Counted from the stretch's first letter, positions 23,908 through 33,392 are shown. The stretch is 64,000 bases of DNA from Oscillospiraceae bacterium (GCA_017991935.1 JAGOPP010000001.1:185992-249991); one strand, 5' to 3'. Notes: generated from the sequence alone by a model not told the origin. Made by a program: numbers and translations.

Positions 23908-24408
23908 ATGAGGATTGCCGTCTGTCCGGGCAGCTTTGACCCGGTCACCTATGGACATCTGGATATCATTCACCGGGCCGCGGCCCTGTTCGACAAGGTC
24001 ATCATTTTGGTGGTGACCAACCCGGACAAGCGCTGCGCCTTTACCGCGGAGGAGCGCTGCGACATGATCCGCCGGGTCGTCGCGAGCGTCCCGAACGTGG
24101 AGGTCGACAGCTGCGGCCGTCTGCTCGCGGATTACTGCCGGGAGCGCGGCGCCGCCGCCATCGTGAAGGGTCTGCGCGCCGTATCGGATTTCGAGTATGA
24201 ATTCCAGATGGCGCTTGCCAATAAAAAGCTTTTGCCGGACGCGGACACCGTGTTCCTGACCACCAACGCCGAGAACATGTATCTCAGCTCCAGCTTGGTG
24301 CGGCAGATCGCGTCGCTCGGCGGGGACATCTCCCCGTTTGTTCCGGAGGAGATCCGGGACGAGATCGAGGCCCGCCTGCAAAAGACCGAAGATCCGGAAA
24401 AAAACTAA
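23908..24408 (+). CDS. coaD: CoaD, phosphopantetheine adenylyltransferase
   Basis: CoaD joins 4'-phosphopantetheine and ATP to dephospho-CoA, the penultimate step of CoA synthesis. The 166-aa product has AVCPGSFDPVTYGHLDII (the T/HxGH nucleotidyl-transfer motif), VKGLRAVSDFEYEFQMA and YLSSSLVRQIA. ATG 23908 follows GGGGGA. The in-frame extension back to 23716 is basic low-complexity sequence without family similarity and is not used. Confidence 0.95.
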   Translation: MRIAVCPGSFDPVTYGHLDIIHRAAALFDKVIILVVTNPDKRCAFTAEERCDMIRRVVASVPNVEVDSCGRLLADYCRERGAAAIVKGLRAVSDFEYEFQMALANKKLLPDADTVFLTTNAENMYLSSSLVRQIASLGGDISPFVPEEIRDEIEARLQKTEDPEKN

Positions 24409-24425
24409 TAGATGGAGGTCGTTTT

Positions 24426-24896
24426 ATGAGTATCGAGGAAACTTTGGACCAGCTTGATGAGCTGATTGACCGTTCTTGGTCGCTTCCGCTGACCGGCGGA
24501 AGATGTGTGGTCGACGCCGATAAAGTGCGCGAGCTTTTGGACGAGATCCGTCTCAATATGCCCACGGAGATCCGTCAGGCGCAGTCCATCGTCGCGGACC
24601 GCACCGAGATTGTGAACGCCGCCAAACGGGAGTCCGAGGCCATCATCGCCCGCGCCGAGAAGCGCGCCGCGAGCATGGTCGAGGAGGAGGAGATCGTCCG
24701 CCTGAGCAAATCCAAGGCGCAGGAGATCGCCCAGCAGGCGCAGCAGCAGAGCCGCGAGATGCGTCAGGCGGCCAAAGATTTTGTCGACAATATCCTAAAA
24801 AACACCGAGGAGACTCTGAGCGGCTCCGTCACGGAGGTCCGGAATACCCGCGCCGCTTTCCGTCAGGCGCAGCAGAAGCTCCCGACCGCGCAGTAA
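24426..24896 (+). CDS. Coiled-coil protein next to coaD
   Basis: A 156-aa acidic, Gln/Glu/Ala-rich coiled-coil protein with no enzymatic motif. The N-terminal 45 residues (ETLDQLDELIDRSWSLPL, then VDADKVRELLDEIRL) look like the short module of DivIVA-like or ATP-synthase-peripheral-stalk-like proteins common beside coaD in Clostridia. The rest (about 50-150) is one long helix. Homologues are annotated as ATPase subunits on coiled-coil similarity alone, so I give no function. ATG 24426 follows TGGAGGT. Confidence 0.75.
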   Translation: MSIEETLDQLDELIDRSWSLPLTGGRCVVDADKVRELLDEIRLNMPTEIRQAQSIVADRTEIVNAAKRESEAIIARAEKRAASMVEEEEIVRLSKSKAQEIAQQAQQQSREMRQAAKDFVDNILKNTEETLSGSVTEVRNTRAAFRQAQQKLPTAQ

Positions 24897-24933
24897 GGCC
24901 GAGCCCGAAACCCGCCTTTGCGGGGAAATATTT

Positions 24934-24959
24934 AAAAGCTCCGGAAACGGAGCTTTTTT
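24934..24959 (+). terminator. First of two tandem terminators before mraZ
   Basis: AAAAGCTCCG-GAAA-CGGAGCTTTT, followed by more T. Confidence 0.9.
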
Positions 24960-24985
24960 CGCTTTTACGCTCAAAAACAACCCAA

Positions 24986-25012
24986 AAGCCCCGGAAACGG
25001 GGCTTATTTTTA
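24986..25012 (+). terminator. Second of two tandem terminators before mraZ
   Basis: AAGCCCCG-GAAA-CGGGGCTT then ATTTTTAT. It is nearly a copy of the first terminator, with the same GAAA tetraloop, 42 bp away. Confidence 0.82.
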
Positions 25013-25116
25013 TCCCCGTTTCGACAGCGGAATCCGCTTTTAAGCGCCGGGGCCGGCCCGCCCGATGTTTAACCCGAAAAAGCCGGTATTTTGCGCCCAC
25101 TTTTTTCCCAAAACGC

Positions 25117-25144
25117 TTGCAATTTCAGGCAAAAGCATTATAAT
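25117..25144 (+). promoter_or_regulatory. Promoter of the dcw cluster (mraZ)
   Basis: TTGCAA (25117-25122) and TATAAT (25139-25144), 16-bp spacer. Confidence 0.82.
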
Positions 25145-25155
25145 AAAACTTGTAA

Positions 25156-25180
25156 TGGGAAACGGTGGGGATTTGTGGGT
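25156..25180 (+). promoter_or_regulatory. MraZ operator: three TGGG boxes 10 bp apart
   Basis: TGGG occurs at 25156, 25166 and 25176, an exact 10-bp spacing, just after the -10 box. MraZ is known to bind such repeats on one face of the DNA and repress its own operon. Confidence 0.85.
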
Positions 25181-25228
25181 AACATCTTCCACAATTCCCA
25201 TAGAATCGCGCGGGGGGAGGGATGCCCG

Positions 25229-25648
25229 GTGTTCATCGGTGAGTACACATACAGCCTCGACGAAAAAGGCCGCGTCAGCATCCCGGCCAAGCTGCGGGAG
25301 GCGCTCGGCATGGATTTTATCCTGACCCGGGGGCTCGACGGCTGCGTGGCGGCCTATTCGCTGGAGGCGTGGGAATCGCTCTCCGCAAGGATCGCCGCCC
25401 TGCCCACCGCGAAGGCGCGGGACCTCAAGCGCTTCATGTTCGCGAGCGCCACGCAGGTCGCGCCGGATAAGCAGGGCCGCGTGCTCGTATCCCCGCCGCT
25501 CCGCGTCTACGCGGAACTCGAGAAGGACGTCTCCGTGATCGGCGCGAACGACCACGTCGAGATCTGGGACCGCGAGAAATGGGAGGGCCGCCGCGACGGG
25601 CTGACCTCCGACTACATCGCGGGCGCGATGGACGAGGTGTCTTTCTGA
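25229..25648 (+). CDS. mraZ: MraZ, regulator of the division and cell wall cluster
   Basis: MraZ is an AbrB-like DNA-binding protein that represses the dcw operon. The 139-aa product has the two tandem SpoVT-AbrB modules: FIGEYTYSLDEKGRVSIPAKLREAL and KQGRVLVSPPLRVYAELEKDVSVIGANDHVEIWD. The GTG at 25229 follows a long GGGGGGAGGG. Its TGA overlaps the rsmH ATG. Confidence 0.95.
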   Translation: MFIGEYTYSLDEKGRVSIPAKLREALGMDFILTRGLDGCVAAYSLEAWESLSARIAALPTAKARDLKRFMFASATQVAPDKQGRVLVSPPLRVYAELEKDVSVIGANDHVEIWDREKWEGRRDGLTSDYIAGAMDEVSF

Positions 25649-26586
25649 TGGCGGAGGAAGCGTTCGGCCACGTCCCGGTGCTCCTTGACGAAGTGCTGGA
25701 GCTTTTGAACGTCCGGGAGGACGGCGTCTACGTCGACGGGACGGTCGGCGGCGCGGGGCACGCCTGCGAGATCGCGAAGCGCCTCTCCACCGGCAGGCTG
25801 ATCGGCCTCGACAAAGACCCGGACGCCGTCAAAGCTGCCGCGGAGCGCCTCTCCACGTATCCAAGCGCGCAAGTCGTGCAGGCCGATTTCGCCGACATCC
25901 CGGCGGTGCTCGACCGCCTCGGCATAGAAAGAGTGGATGGCATCCTGCTCGATTTGGGCGTATCCAGCCACCAACTTGACGACTCCGCCAGAGGCTTTTC
26001 CTATCACGCCGACGCGCCGCTCGACATGCGGATGAGCCAAAGCGGGATGACGGCGGCGGAGCTGATCAATCATTATTCCGGCGCGGAGCTCGCGAAGATT
26101 CTCTACGAGTACGGCGAGGAGCGGTTCGCCCCGCGCATCGTAAACGCCATTTTAAAGGCGAGGGAACAGAAGCCCATCGAGACGACCGCCGAACTCGCGG
26201 AGATCGTCGCCGGCGCGTATCCCGCCGCCGCGAGGCGCGGCGAGAGCGGGCATCCGGCCCGTAAAACGTTCCAAGCGGTCCGCATCGCGGTCAACGGCGA
26301 GCTCGACTGTCTGGATGCGGCCCTCGGCGGCGCGTTCGAGCGCTTAGCGCCCGGCGGCAGGTTTGCGGTCATCACCTTCCATTCGCTCGAGGACCGGATG
26401 GTGAAGCGGCGTTTCGCCGACTACGCCAAAGGCTGCGTCTGCCCGCCGGAATTTCCGGTCTGCGTCTGCGGCCGGGTCCCAAGGGGCAGGCTGGTTACGA
26501 AAAAGCCCGTCGAGGCCGGAGGCTCCGAGCAGGAGGAGAACCGGCGCAGCAGGAGCGCGAAGCTCCGCGTGATTGAAAAACTCTGA
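25648..26586 (+). CDS. rsmH: RsmH, 16S rRNA (cytosine-N4)-methyltransferase
   Basis: RsmH (MraW) methylates C1402 of 16S rRNA. The 312-aa product has FGHVPVLLDEVLELL, VDGTVGGAGHACEIAKRL for SAM binding, DLGVSSHQLDDSARGFSYHADAPLDMRM, and a C-terminal FHSLEDRMVKRRF. A four-Cys cluster near the end (GCVCPPEFPVCVCGR) is frequent in clostridial forms. ATG 25648 is translationally coupled to mraZ. Confidence 0.97.
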   Translation: MAEEAFGHVPVLLDEVLELLNVREDGVYVDGTVGGAGHACEIAKRLSTGRLIGLDKDPDAVKAAAERLSTYPSAQVVQADFADIPAVLDRLGIERVDGILLDLGVSSHQLDDSARGFSYHADAPLDMRMSQSGMTAAELINHYSGAELAKILYEYGEERFAPRIVNAILKAREQKPIETTAELAEIVAGAYPAAARRGESGHPARKTFQAVRIAVNGELDCLDAALGGAFERLAPGGRFAVITFHSLEDRMVKRRFADYAKGCVCPPEFPVCVCGRVPRGRLVTKKPVEAGGSEQEENRRSRSAKLRVIEKL

Positions 26587-26603
26587 AGAGGGGGACGGTT
26601 GTT

Positions 26604-27089
26604 TTGGCCGCAGAAGCAGCGTATGATCTCAATACTTTCGCGGGGAGATCCGTGGGGGAGACGGAGCGGGATCTTCGGAGAAGGACCCTGCGCCTCGTTA
26701 AAAACCGCCGCAGGCCCCAGCCGGTCCTTTCTTATAAAACGATCGCGCTCGTCCTCGCGGTGCTCACGGCGTGCGTCACGATGATTTACAGCCGCGTGGT
26801 GCTCACGGAGCTCACCGAGGAGACCAACGGCTATCAGCAGAAGCTCACCGTGCTGGGCGCCGAATATATCCGGCTGTCCGGGGAACTGGAGGCCGCCTCC
26901 TCGATCAAAACGCTTGAGGAGAGCGCCGAAAGCGACCTCGGCCTTTCCAAGATCGAGTCGAGTCAGGTCCAGTATGTGAACCTGACCTCGGAGGACCATA
27001 TCACGGTCGCGGGCGAGAGGGGCCTCGGCGCGCTCGGCGCGCTTTGGAAGGGCCTCACCGCGCTGTTTGAGGAATACAATCCGTTTTAA
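26604..27089 (+). CDS. ftsL: FtsL-like divisome protein
   Basis: A 161-aa bitopic membrane protein in the ftsL position. There is a basic cytoplasmic N-terminus, one membrane helix (about residues 48-66, TIALVLAVLTACVTMIYS) and a short periplasmic coiled coil (LTELTEETNGYQQKLTVLGAEYIRL). FtsL acts with DivIB and DivIC in the division complex. Sequence identity in this family is always low, so assignment rests on topology and gene order. TTG 26604 follows GAGGGGGA. Confidence 0.8.
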   Translation: MAAEAAYDLNTFAGRSVGETERDLRRRTLRLVKNRRRPQPVLSYKTIALVLAVLTACVTMIYSRVVLTELTEETNGYQQKLTVLGAEYIRLSGELEAASSIKTLEESAESDLGLSKIESSQVQYVNLTSEDHITVAGERGLGALGALWKGLTALFEEYNPF

Positions 27090-27202
27090 CTTAATACGAT
27101 AAATAGTAGCGCCGTTTTGGCCGCTTCGCGGAAGACGGCGCTGTCTTCATAATTAGGGAAGGGGCCGCGCCTTCCATTTTCCTTGATTTTTCAGGAGGAA
27201 AC

Positions 27203-29434
27203 ATGAATAAAATACCCACCGCCGTCACCAGAAAAAGGATCCTCTCCATTGCCGCCGCCGTCACGCTGATCGGGTTCGGCAGTTTGATTTTCCGGCTTTT
27301 TAACCTCCAGATTGTGAGCGCCGAGGAATATCAGGCGCAGGCGGCGAAGCAGCAGCTCAAGGTCACCGAGCTCTCCGCCACCCGCGGCACCATCTACGAC
27401 GCGAGCGGCAACATCCTCGCCATCAGCTCCACGGCATGGACGGTCTGCATTTCTCCGGTGGATATTTCCAATGATACGGAGAAGGAGCTGATCGTCGGCG
27501 GTCTCTCGGGTATGCTGGGGGTCAGCCCGGACTACGTGCGCGCCAAGTGCGAGCGGAACACCTATTATGAGACGGTCAAAAAAAACATCGACCGCCCGCT
27601 TGCGGAGCAGGTTACGCAGTTCGCCGCGGACAACGGCATCACCGCCATCTACCTCGAGGAGGACAACAAGCGCTACTACCCCTACGACAACTTCGCCTCC
27701 GACCTGCTCGGCTTCACAAACTCAGATAACTCCGGCGCCTACGGCATCGAGTCCTATTACGACGGCATCCTGAGCGGGACCTCCGGCAAAGTCGTCTCCG
27801 CGAAGAACGCGTGGGGCACGGAGATGCCCTACGACTACGAGGAGATGTACGATTCCGAGGACGGCAACAGCATCAAACTGACCATCGACGAGGGCATCCA
27901 GCACTTTGTGGAAAAGAATCTGGAGATCGCGGTCAAGGAGCACAGCGTGCAGCAGCGCGGCACCTGCATCGTGATGAGCGCGAAGACCGGCGCGATCCTC
28001 GCCATGTCGACGAAGGGCGATTTTGACCCGAACAATCCTTTGGCGATCTCCCCCGACGCGCAGAAAAACGTCGACAGCGCGACCACGGAGGAGGCCAAAA
28101 AGGACGCCAAGGCCGAGGCCCAGTTCACCCAGTGGCGCAACAAGGCGATCTCCGACGCCTACGAGCCGGGCTCCGTTTTTAAGATCATCACGCTCTCGGC
28201 GGCGCTCGACACCAACACCACCACCCTCAACGACACCTTCTCCTGCGGCGGGTCCATCCAAGTGGCGGATCGCCGGATCTCCTGCTGGAAGACGATCGGC
28301 CACGGCCACCAGACGCTCGCCGAGGCGGTGAAAAACTCCTGCAACCCGGCCTTCATCACGATCGGCCTGCGCATCGGGGTGGAAAACTTCTGCAAATACT
28401 TTGAGGCGTTCGGCCTGACGGATGAGACGGGCGTCGACCTGCCCGGCGAGGGCACGGGCATCTTCTATAACCCGGACGACATGACCGAGATCAACCTCGC
28501 CTCCTGCTCGTTCGGCCAGACCTTTAAAATTACGCCGATTCAGCTCGTCACGGCCGTCTGCGCGGCGGTCAACGGCGGCTATCTCTATAAACCCTACGTC
28601 GTTTCGGAGGTGCTCTCCTCCGACGGCACCGTGATTTCCGAGACGAAGCCGACGCTGGTCCGGCAGGTCGTCTCCGAAAAGACCTCCGCCACCGTGCGCG
28701 AGCTGCTCGCGGGCGTGGTCGAGGAGGGCTCCGGCCGCTCGGCCAAGGTCCCCGGCTACCGCATCGGCGGCAAGACCGGCACCTCCGAAAAGCTCGACCA
28801 AAAGACGGACAACGGCATCGAGAGATACGTCTCCTCCTTCCTCGCGGTCGCGCCGATCGACGACCCGCAGATCGTCGTCCTGATGCTTTTGGACGAGGCG
28901 CAGATGGAAAACCCGTACGGCTCCGTCGTGGCGGCGCCGGTCGTCGGGGCCATGCTCGCGGACATCCTGCCTTATATGGGCGTCGAGCCGGTCTATACGG
29001 AGAAAGAGCTCGCCCTGATGGACGGCGAGGTCCCGTATGTGGAGGAATATGTCGTCCACGACGCGATGGACGTCCTGCGGCAAAAAGGATACAGCACCTC
29101 CGTGGTCGGCGAGGGAGCCACCATCATCAAGCAGGTGCCGGAGGCCGGCACAAAGATGGACGCGGGCGGCACGGTCTACCTCTACACGGAGGAGAGCGTC
29201 ATCCCGGGTCAGGTGGAGGTGCCGAACGTCCTTAGCATGAGCGTCACGGAGACCAACATGACCGTGATCGGCGCCGGGCTCAAGCTCAAGCTTCTCGGCG
29301 TCAGCGAGACGGCGCTCAACCAGACCGCCTACTCCCAGTTCCCGGAGGCCGGCACCATGGTCGACCCGGGCAGCGTCGTGGAGGTGGCGTTCACCGTCGG
29401 GGCGGGCGGGGAAGAGAGCTCCGGGGCAAACTAA
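27203..29434 (+). CDS. spoVD: SpoVD/PBP2B-type transpeptidase with two PASTA domains
   Basis: A class B penicillin-binding protein that cross-links peptidoglycan with the FtsW/SpoVE glycosyltransferase. The 743-aa product has an N-terminal membrane anchor (about residues 13-35), a dimerisation domain (LSATRGTIYDASGNILA), and the transpeptidase domain with active Ser324 in GSVFK, the SCN motif at 379-381 and KTGTS at 524-528. Two C-terminal PASTA domains follow. Being the only such gene of the cluster it may serve division, sporulation or both. ATG 27203 follows AGGAGGA. Confidence 0.93.
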   Translation: MNKIPTAVTRKRILSIAAAVTLIGFGSLIFRLFNLQIVSAEEYQAQAAKQQLKVTELSATRGTIYDASGNILAISSTAWTVCISPVDISNDTEKELIVGGLSGMLGVSPDYVRAKCERNTYYETVKKNIDRPLAEQVTQFAADNGITAIYLEEDNKRYYPYDNFASDLLGFTNSDNSGAYGIESYYDGILSGTSGKVVSAKNAWGTEMPYDYEEMYDSEDGNSIKLTIDEGIQHFVEKNLEIAVKEHSVQQRGTCIVMSAKTGAILAMSTKGDFDPNNPLAISPDAQKNVDSATTEEAKKDAKAEAQFTQWRNKAISDAYEPGSVFKIITLSAALDTNTTTLNDTFSCGGSIQVADRRISCWKTIGHGHQTLAEAVKNSCNPAFITIGLRIGVENFCKYFEAFGLTDETGVDLPGEGTGIFYNPDDMTEINLASCSFGQTFKITPIQLVTAVCAAVNGGYLYKPYVVSEVLSSDGTVISETKPTLVRQVVSEKTSATVRELLAGVVEEGSGRSAKVPGYRIGGKTGTSEKLDQKTDNGIERYVSSFLAVAPIDDPQIVVLMLLDEAQMENPYGSVVAAPVVGAMLADILPYMGVEPVYTEKELALMDGEVPYVEEYVVHDAMDVLRQKGYSTSVVGEGATIIKQVPEAGTKMDAGGTVYLYTEESVIPGQVEVPNVLSMSVTETNMTVIGAGLKLKLLGVSETALNQTAYSQFPEAGTMVDPGSVVEVAFTVGAGGEESSGAN

Positions 29435-29457
29435 CTACGATTATTGGAGGTGATCCC

Positions 29458-30984
29458 TTGCTGTTATCCGAACTATTAAGGGACATAAATTATACGGGGA
29501 CGATTCAGGATATGGAAATCAAGGCGGTCACCTGTGACTCCAGATTGGTGGAGCCGGGCTCCGTCTTCGTCTGCATCAAAGGCGGCGCCGTGGACGGGCA
29601 CGAGTATGCCCGCGCCGCGAAGCGCCTCGGCGCGAGCTGGATCGTCGCGGAGCGGGACACCGGCCTTCCGAATCAGGTGCTGGTGGAGGACGCCCGCGCG
29701 GCATACGCCATCCTCTGCGCCAACATCAACGGCCGGCCGGCGGATCGGCTCAAGCTCATCGGCGTCACCGGCACAAACGGCAAGACGACGATCACCTATT
29801 TAATCAAACATATTCTCGAGTCCGCGGGCAAAAAGACCGGGCTGATCGGCACGATCCACAACGAGATCGGCGACATGGAGCTGCCCGCCAAGCACACCAC
29901 GCCCGACCCCGCCGAGCTGCATGTGCTGTTTCGCCGCATGGTCGAGGCGGGCTGCGAGTACTGCGTGATGGAGGTCTCCTCCCACGCGCTCGACCAGCAC
30001 CGGGTGGACGGCTGCCGCTTCGAGACGGCGATCTTCACCAACCTGACGCAGGACCATCTGGATTATCACGGCACGATGGAGAACTATTTTACCGCGAAGA
30101 GCCTGCTGTTCGGCCTCTGCGACAAGGCCGCCGTCTGCATCGACGACGAATACGGCAAAAGGCTCGCCGCCTCCGCGCCGTGTCCGGTCACGACCGCCTC
30201 CATCGAGAACGACGAGGCCGATTTCACGGCCCATGAGGTCCATCTCTCCGCCGCCGGCTGCAAGTATATGCTGGTCGGGAATGGGCTGATCGGCCGGGTC
30301 AACTTCGCCATGCCGGGCGATTTTTCCGTCATCAACTCCATGCTGGCCGCCTTGGCCGCGCTCCTCGCCGACATCCCCTTCGATCGGGTGGTGGAGGCGC
30401 TCAACGACAGCAAGGGCGTCAGCGGCCGCGCCGAGGTGATTCCGACCGGGCGCGGCTTCACCGTCCTGTGCGATTACGCGCACGACCCGGACGCGCTTGA
30501 AAAAATTCTCGAGTCCGTTCGCGCTTATAAAGGCGAGAGCCGCCTTGTCACCCTGTTTGGCTGCGCGGGCCAGAGGGACAAGACAAAACGGCCTAAAATG
30601 GCCAAGATCGTGGCCGAACACTCGGATTTCTTCATTCTGACGAGCGACAATCCGCGCAACGAGCCGCCGGAGGAGATCATCCGCGAGGCGCTCGAGGGCG
30701 TCCAAGACACCGCAACGCCGTATTTTGTGGAGCCGGACCGCTACAAGGCCATCAAATGGGCCTTGGAAAATTCGCGTCCGGGTGATATTCTATTACTGGC
30801 CGGGAAGGGCCACGAGGATTATCAGGTGCTCGATTACGGCACCATCTATTTCGACGAGCGGGTGGTCGTGCGGGACCTTTTGGCGAAGATGGATTCCGAA
30901 GCCGGAGAATCCGCCCATGCCCCGGCGCCCGCCGACACCCCGGAGCCCGCGGGCTTCGAACCGACGACAGATCCCGCAGAATGA
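29458..30984 (+). CDS. murE: MurE, UDP-MurNAc-tripeptide synthetase (meso-DAP type)
   Basis: MurE adds the third residue to the peptidoglycan stem peptide. The 508-aa product has the ATP loop GVTGTNGKTT (residues 102-111), KHTTPDPAELH, and the DNPRNEPPEEII motif at 397; Asp-Asn-Pro-Arg marks enzymes that use meso-diaminopimelate rather than lysine. A Pro/Ala/Glu-rich tail of about 25 residues is extra. TTG 29458 follows the strong TGGAGGTGATCC. Confidence 0.96.
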   Translation: MLLSELLRDINYTGTIQDMEIKAVTCDSRLVEPGSVFVCIKGGAVDGHEYARAAKRLGASWIVAERDTGLPNQVLVEDARAAYAILCANINGRPADRLKLIGVTGTNGKTTITYLIKHILESAGKKTGLIGTIHNEIGDMELPAKHTTPDPAELHVLFRRMVEAGCEYCVMEVSSHALDQHRVDGCRFETAIFTNLTQDHLDYHGTMENYFTAKSLLFGLCDKAAVCIDDEYGKRLAASAPCPVTTASIENDEADFTAHEVHLSAAGCKYMLVGNGLIGRVNFAMPGDFSVINSMLAALAALLADIPFDRVVEALNDSKGVSGRAEVIPTGRGFTVLCDYAHDPDALEKILESVRAYKGESRLVTLFGCAGQRDKTKRPKMAKIVAEHSDFFILTSDNPRNEPPEEIIREALEGVQDTATPYFVEPDRYKAIKWALENSRPGDILLLAGKGHEDYQVLDYGTIYFDERVVVRDLLAKMDSEAGESAHAPAPADTPEPAGFEPTTDPAE

Positions 30985-31000
30985 GAAAGGGGAGACCGGC

Positions 31001-32365
31001 ATGCTTCCGTTAAATCTCAGAGAGATCGCCGCCGCGACCGGGGCGGTCTCGGCGGTGGAAATCCCAGACATCGAGATCACCGACATCTGCACCGACTCCC
31101 GGGACGCGCTTCCGGGCTCTCTCTTCGTCGCGCTCTGCGGCAAAAAATTCGACGGCCACGCCTTCGTGAAAAAAGCCATGGAGAACGGGGCCGCCTTTGC
31201 CGTCGTGCAGCAGGAGGGCGACTACGGCACCGACAAGCTGCTGTTCGTAAAGACGACCCGGCAGGCGTTTCTCGACATCGCGGGGCTGCACCGCAGCCGG
31301 TTTCATCCCAAGGTGATCGCCGTGACCGGGAGCGTGGGCAAGACCTCGACGCGCGAGATGGCCGCCGCGGTTGTCAAAAGCAAATACAAAACGCTCAAAA
31401 CAGAAAACAATCTCAACAACGAGGTCGGCGTACCCAAAACGCTGCTGGAGCTCGACGAGAGCCACGAGGCCATGATCCTCGAATTCGGGATGGTCTGGCC
31501 TGGGGAGATCCGCGAGCTGACGCTCCCGGCGAAGCCGGACGTCGCCGTCGTCACCTACATCGGCACCTGCCATATCGAAAATCTCGGCTCGCGGGAAGAT
31601 ATCCTCAAGGCGAAGCTTGAGATTTTGGAGGGCCTACGCCCCGGCGGCACGCTGTTGCTAAATCAGGACAGCGACCTCCTGCGGGGGCTCTCCTTCCCGC
31701 AGTTCCATACGCTTTTCTATTCCACGGAGGACCCCGCCGCCGATATTTTCGCGGAGGGGATCGTCTCCTCGGCGGACAGCACCTCCTTTACCATTGTTAC
31801 GAAAGAGGGCCGCTGGGAGGCGGTTATCCCGGCGATCGGCGTGCACAACGTGAGCAACGCGCTCGCGGGATGGGCGGCCGGGGTCGCCGTCGGCGTCGAG
31901 CCGGAGCGGGCGGCGAAGGCGCTCATGGAGTTTCAGGCGACCGGGATGCGCCAGCAGATGATCGACTGGCACGGCATCCGCATCGTCGAGGACTGCTACA
32001 ACGCGAATCCCGAATCCGTCCGGGCCGCCATGCGCACGCTCGCGGAGATGGACCGCGCCGGGCGGAAGATCGCCGTCTTGGGGGATATGCTCGAGCTCGG
32101 GGAAGTGGCCGAGCGCTGCCACCTCGAGGCCGGCAGGGAGGCCGCGGCCGCGGCGGATCTGCTGTTTTGCCAAGGGCCGCTCGCGGAGCTGATCGCGCAA
32201 GGCGCGCGGGAGGCGGGCATGGCGGAGGTCTATTATGAGGAAAACAAGGAGACGCTCTCCGCCCTGCTCAAAGAGAAGGCCCGCCCCGGCGACGTGATCT
32301 GGATGAAAGCCAGCCGCGGCATGAAATTTGAGGACATCACCGAGCTCCTCACCATGGAAGACTGA
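31001..32365 (+). CDS. murF: MurF, UDP-MurNAc-pentapeptide synthetase
   Basis: MurF adds D-Ala-D-Ala to the UDP-MurNAc tripeptide. The 454-aa product has TDSRDALPGSLFVALCG, the P-loop VIAVTGSVGKTSTREM, KTENNLNNEVGVPKTLLELDE and EDCYNANPESVRAAM. ATG 31001 follows AAAGGGGAG, 16 bp after murE. The longer frame from 30725 overlaps murE and is not used. Confidence 0.96.
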   Translation: MLPLNLREIAAATGAVSAVEIPDIEITDICTDSRDALPGSLFVALCGKKFDGHAFVKKAMENGAAFAVVQQEGDYGTDKLLFVKTTRQAFLDIAGLHRSRFHPKVIAVTGSVGKTSTREMAAAVVKSKYKTLKTENNLNNEVGVPKTLLELDESHEAMILEFGMVWPGEIRELTLPAKPDVAVVTYIGTCHIENLGSREDILKAKLEILEGLRPGGTLLLNQDSDLLRGLSFPQFHTLFYSTEDPAADIFAEGIVSSADSTSFTIVTKEGRWEAVIPAIGVHNVSNALAGWAAGVAVGVEPERAAKALMEFQATGMRQQMIDWHGIRIVEDCYNANPESVRAAMRTLAEMDRAGRKIAVLGDMLELGEVAERCHLEAGREAAAAADLLFCQGPLAELIAQGAREAGMAEVYYEENKETLSALLKEKARPGDVIWMKASRGMKFEDITELLTMED

Positions 32366-32389
32366 ACAAACTGATCGGGGGAATCCGTC

Positions 32390-33367
32390 ATGCAGACAGC
32401 GCTGATCGCGTTTATCGCTTTCGCCGTTACGGCGATCTCCGGCAACTGGCTCATCCCGCTGCTCCACAAGCTGAGTTTCGGCCAGACGATCTTGGACATC
32501 GGCCCAAGCTGGCATAAAAATAAAGAGGGCACCCCCACAATGGGCGGCCTGATGTTTATCATGGGCACGGCGCTCGCCTGCGTCGCCGGATTCTTTTTCA
32601 TCAAGGAAGCCGGCCCCGCCGAGAAGGTGCGCTTTTCCGCCGGGCTCCTGATGGCGCTCGGGTTCAGCTTCCTCGGCTTTATGGACGACTACATCAAGGT
32701 GGTAAAAAAACGCAACCTCGGCCTCTCCGTCCGGCAGAAGCTCGCGGGGCAGATCCTGCTCGCCGCTTCGTATCTCGTCGGGGTCTACCTCACCGGCACG
32801 CTCTCGACCGTCGTGCCGATCCCGTTTCTCGGCCAGACGGACCTCGGGCTCTTCTATTATCCGTTCGCGGTCTTCATCATCGTCGGCGCGGCCAACGCGG
32901 TGAATCTGACCGATGGCATCGACGGCCTGTGCAGCGCGGTGACCTTCCTGAGCGCCTGCGGATTTATGGTGATGAGCACGCTGCTCTCCTACGCCGGCGT
33001 GAATTACATGGCGGCGGCCCTCGCGGGGGGGTGCCTCGGCTTCTTCTTTTGGAACCATCACCCGGCAAAGGTCTTTATGGGCGACACGGGCTCCCTGTTT
33101 CTCGGCGGCATGGTCGCGGCGCTCGCCTTCGGCATCAACAACCCGGTGATTTTGGTCTTCGCGGGCGTCGTCTATGTGCTTGAGACGCTCTCCGACATCC
33201 TTCAGATCGCCCACTACAAGCTGACGCACCGGCGCATCTTTAAAATGGCGCCGATCCACCACCACTTTGAGATGTGCGGGTGGAGCGAATGGAAGATCGT
33301 CACCGTGTTTTCCGTGGTGCAGCTTCTCGGCGTGGCGCTCTCCGTCCTCGCGATCAAGGCGCTCTGA
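32390..33367 (+). CDS. mraY: MraY, phospho-MurNAc-pentapeptide translocase
   Basis: MraY moves phospho-MurNAc-pentapeptide to undecaprenyl phosphate, giving lipid I. The 325-aa polytopic protein has KEGTPTMGGLMF, FLGFMDDYIKVVKKRNLGLS (the DDxxK catalytic motif), NLTDGIDGL, MGDTGSLFLG and the HHHFE motif in MAPIHHHFEMCGWSE. ATG 32390 follows GGGGGAA. Confidence 0.97.
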   Translation: MQTALIAFIAFAVTAISGNWLIPLLHKLSFGQTILDIGPSWHKNKEGTPTMGGLMFIMGTALACVAGFFFIKEAGPAEKVRFSAGLLMALGFSFLGFMDDYIKVVKKRNLGLSVRQKLAGQILLAASYLVGVYLTGTLSTVVPIPFLGQTDLGLFYYPFAVFIIVGAANAVNLTDGIDGLCSAVTFLSACGFMVMSTLLSYAGVNYMAAALAGGCLGFFFWNHHPAKVFMGDTGSLFLGGMVAALAFGINNPVILVFAGVVYVLETLSDILQIAHYKLTHRRIFKMAPIHHHFEMCGWSEWKIVTVFSVVQLLGVALSVLAIKAL

Positions 33368-33392
33368 TTTTGAAACGTGTGGAAAGGTGACT

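Larger units (their letters stand above)
24897..25228. other. Regulatory spacer before mraZ
   Basis: These 332 bp hold the tandem terminators, the mraZ promoter and the MraZ boxes. I see no gene in it. Confidence 0.7.
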
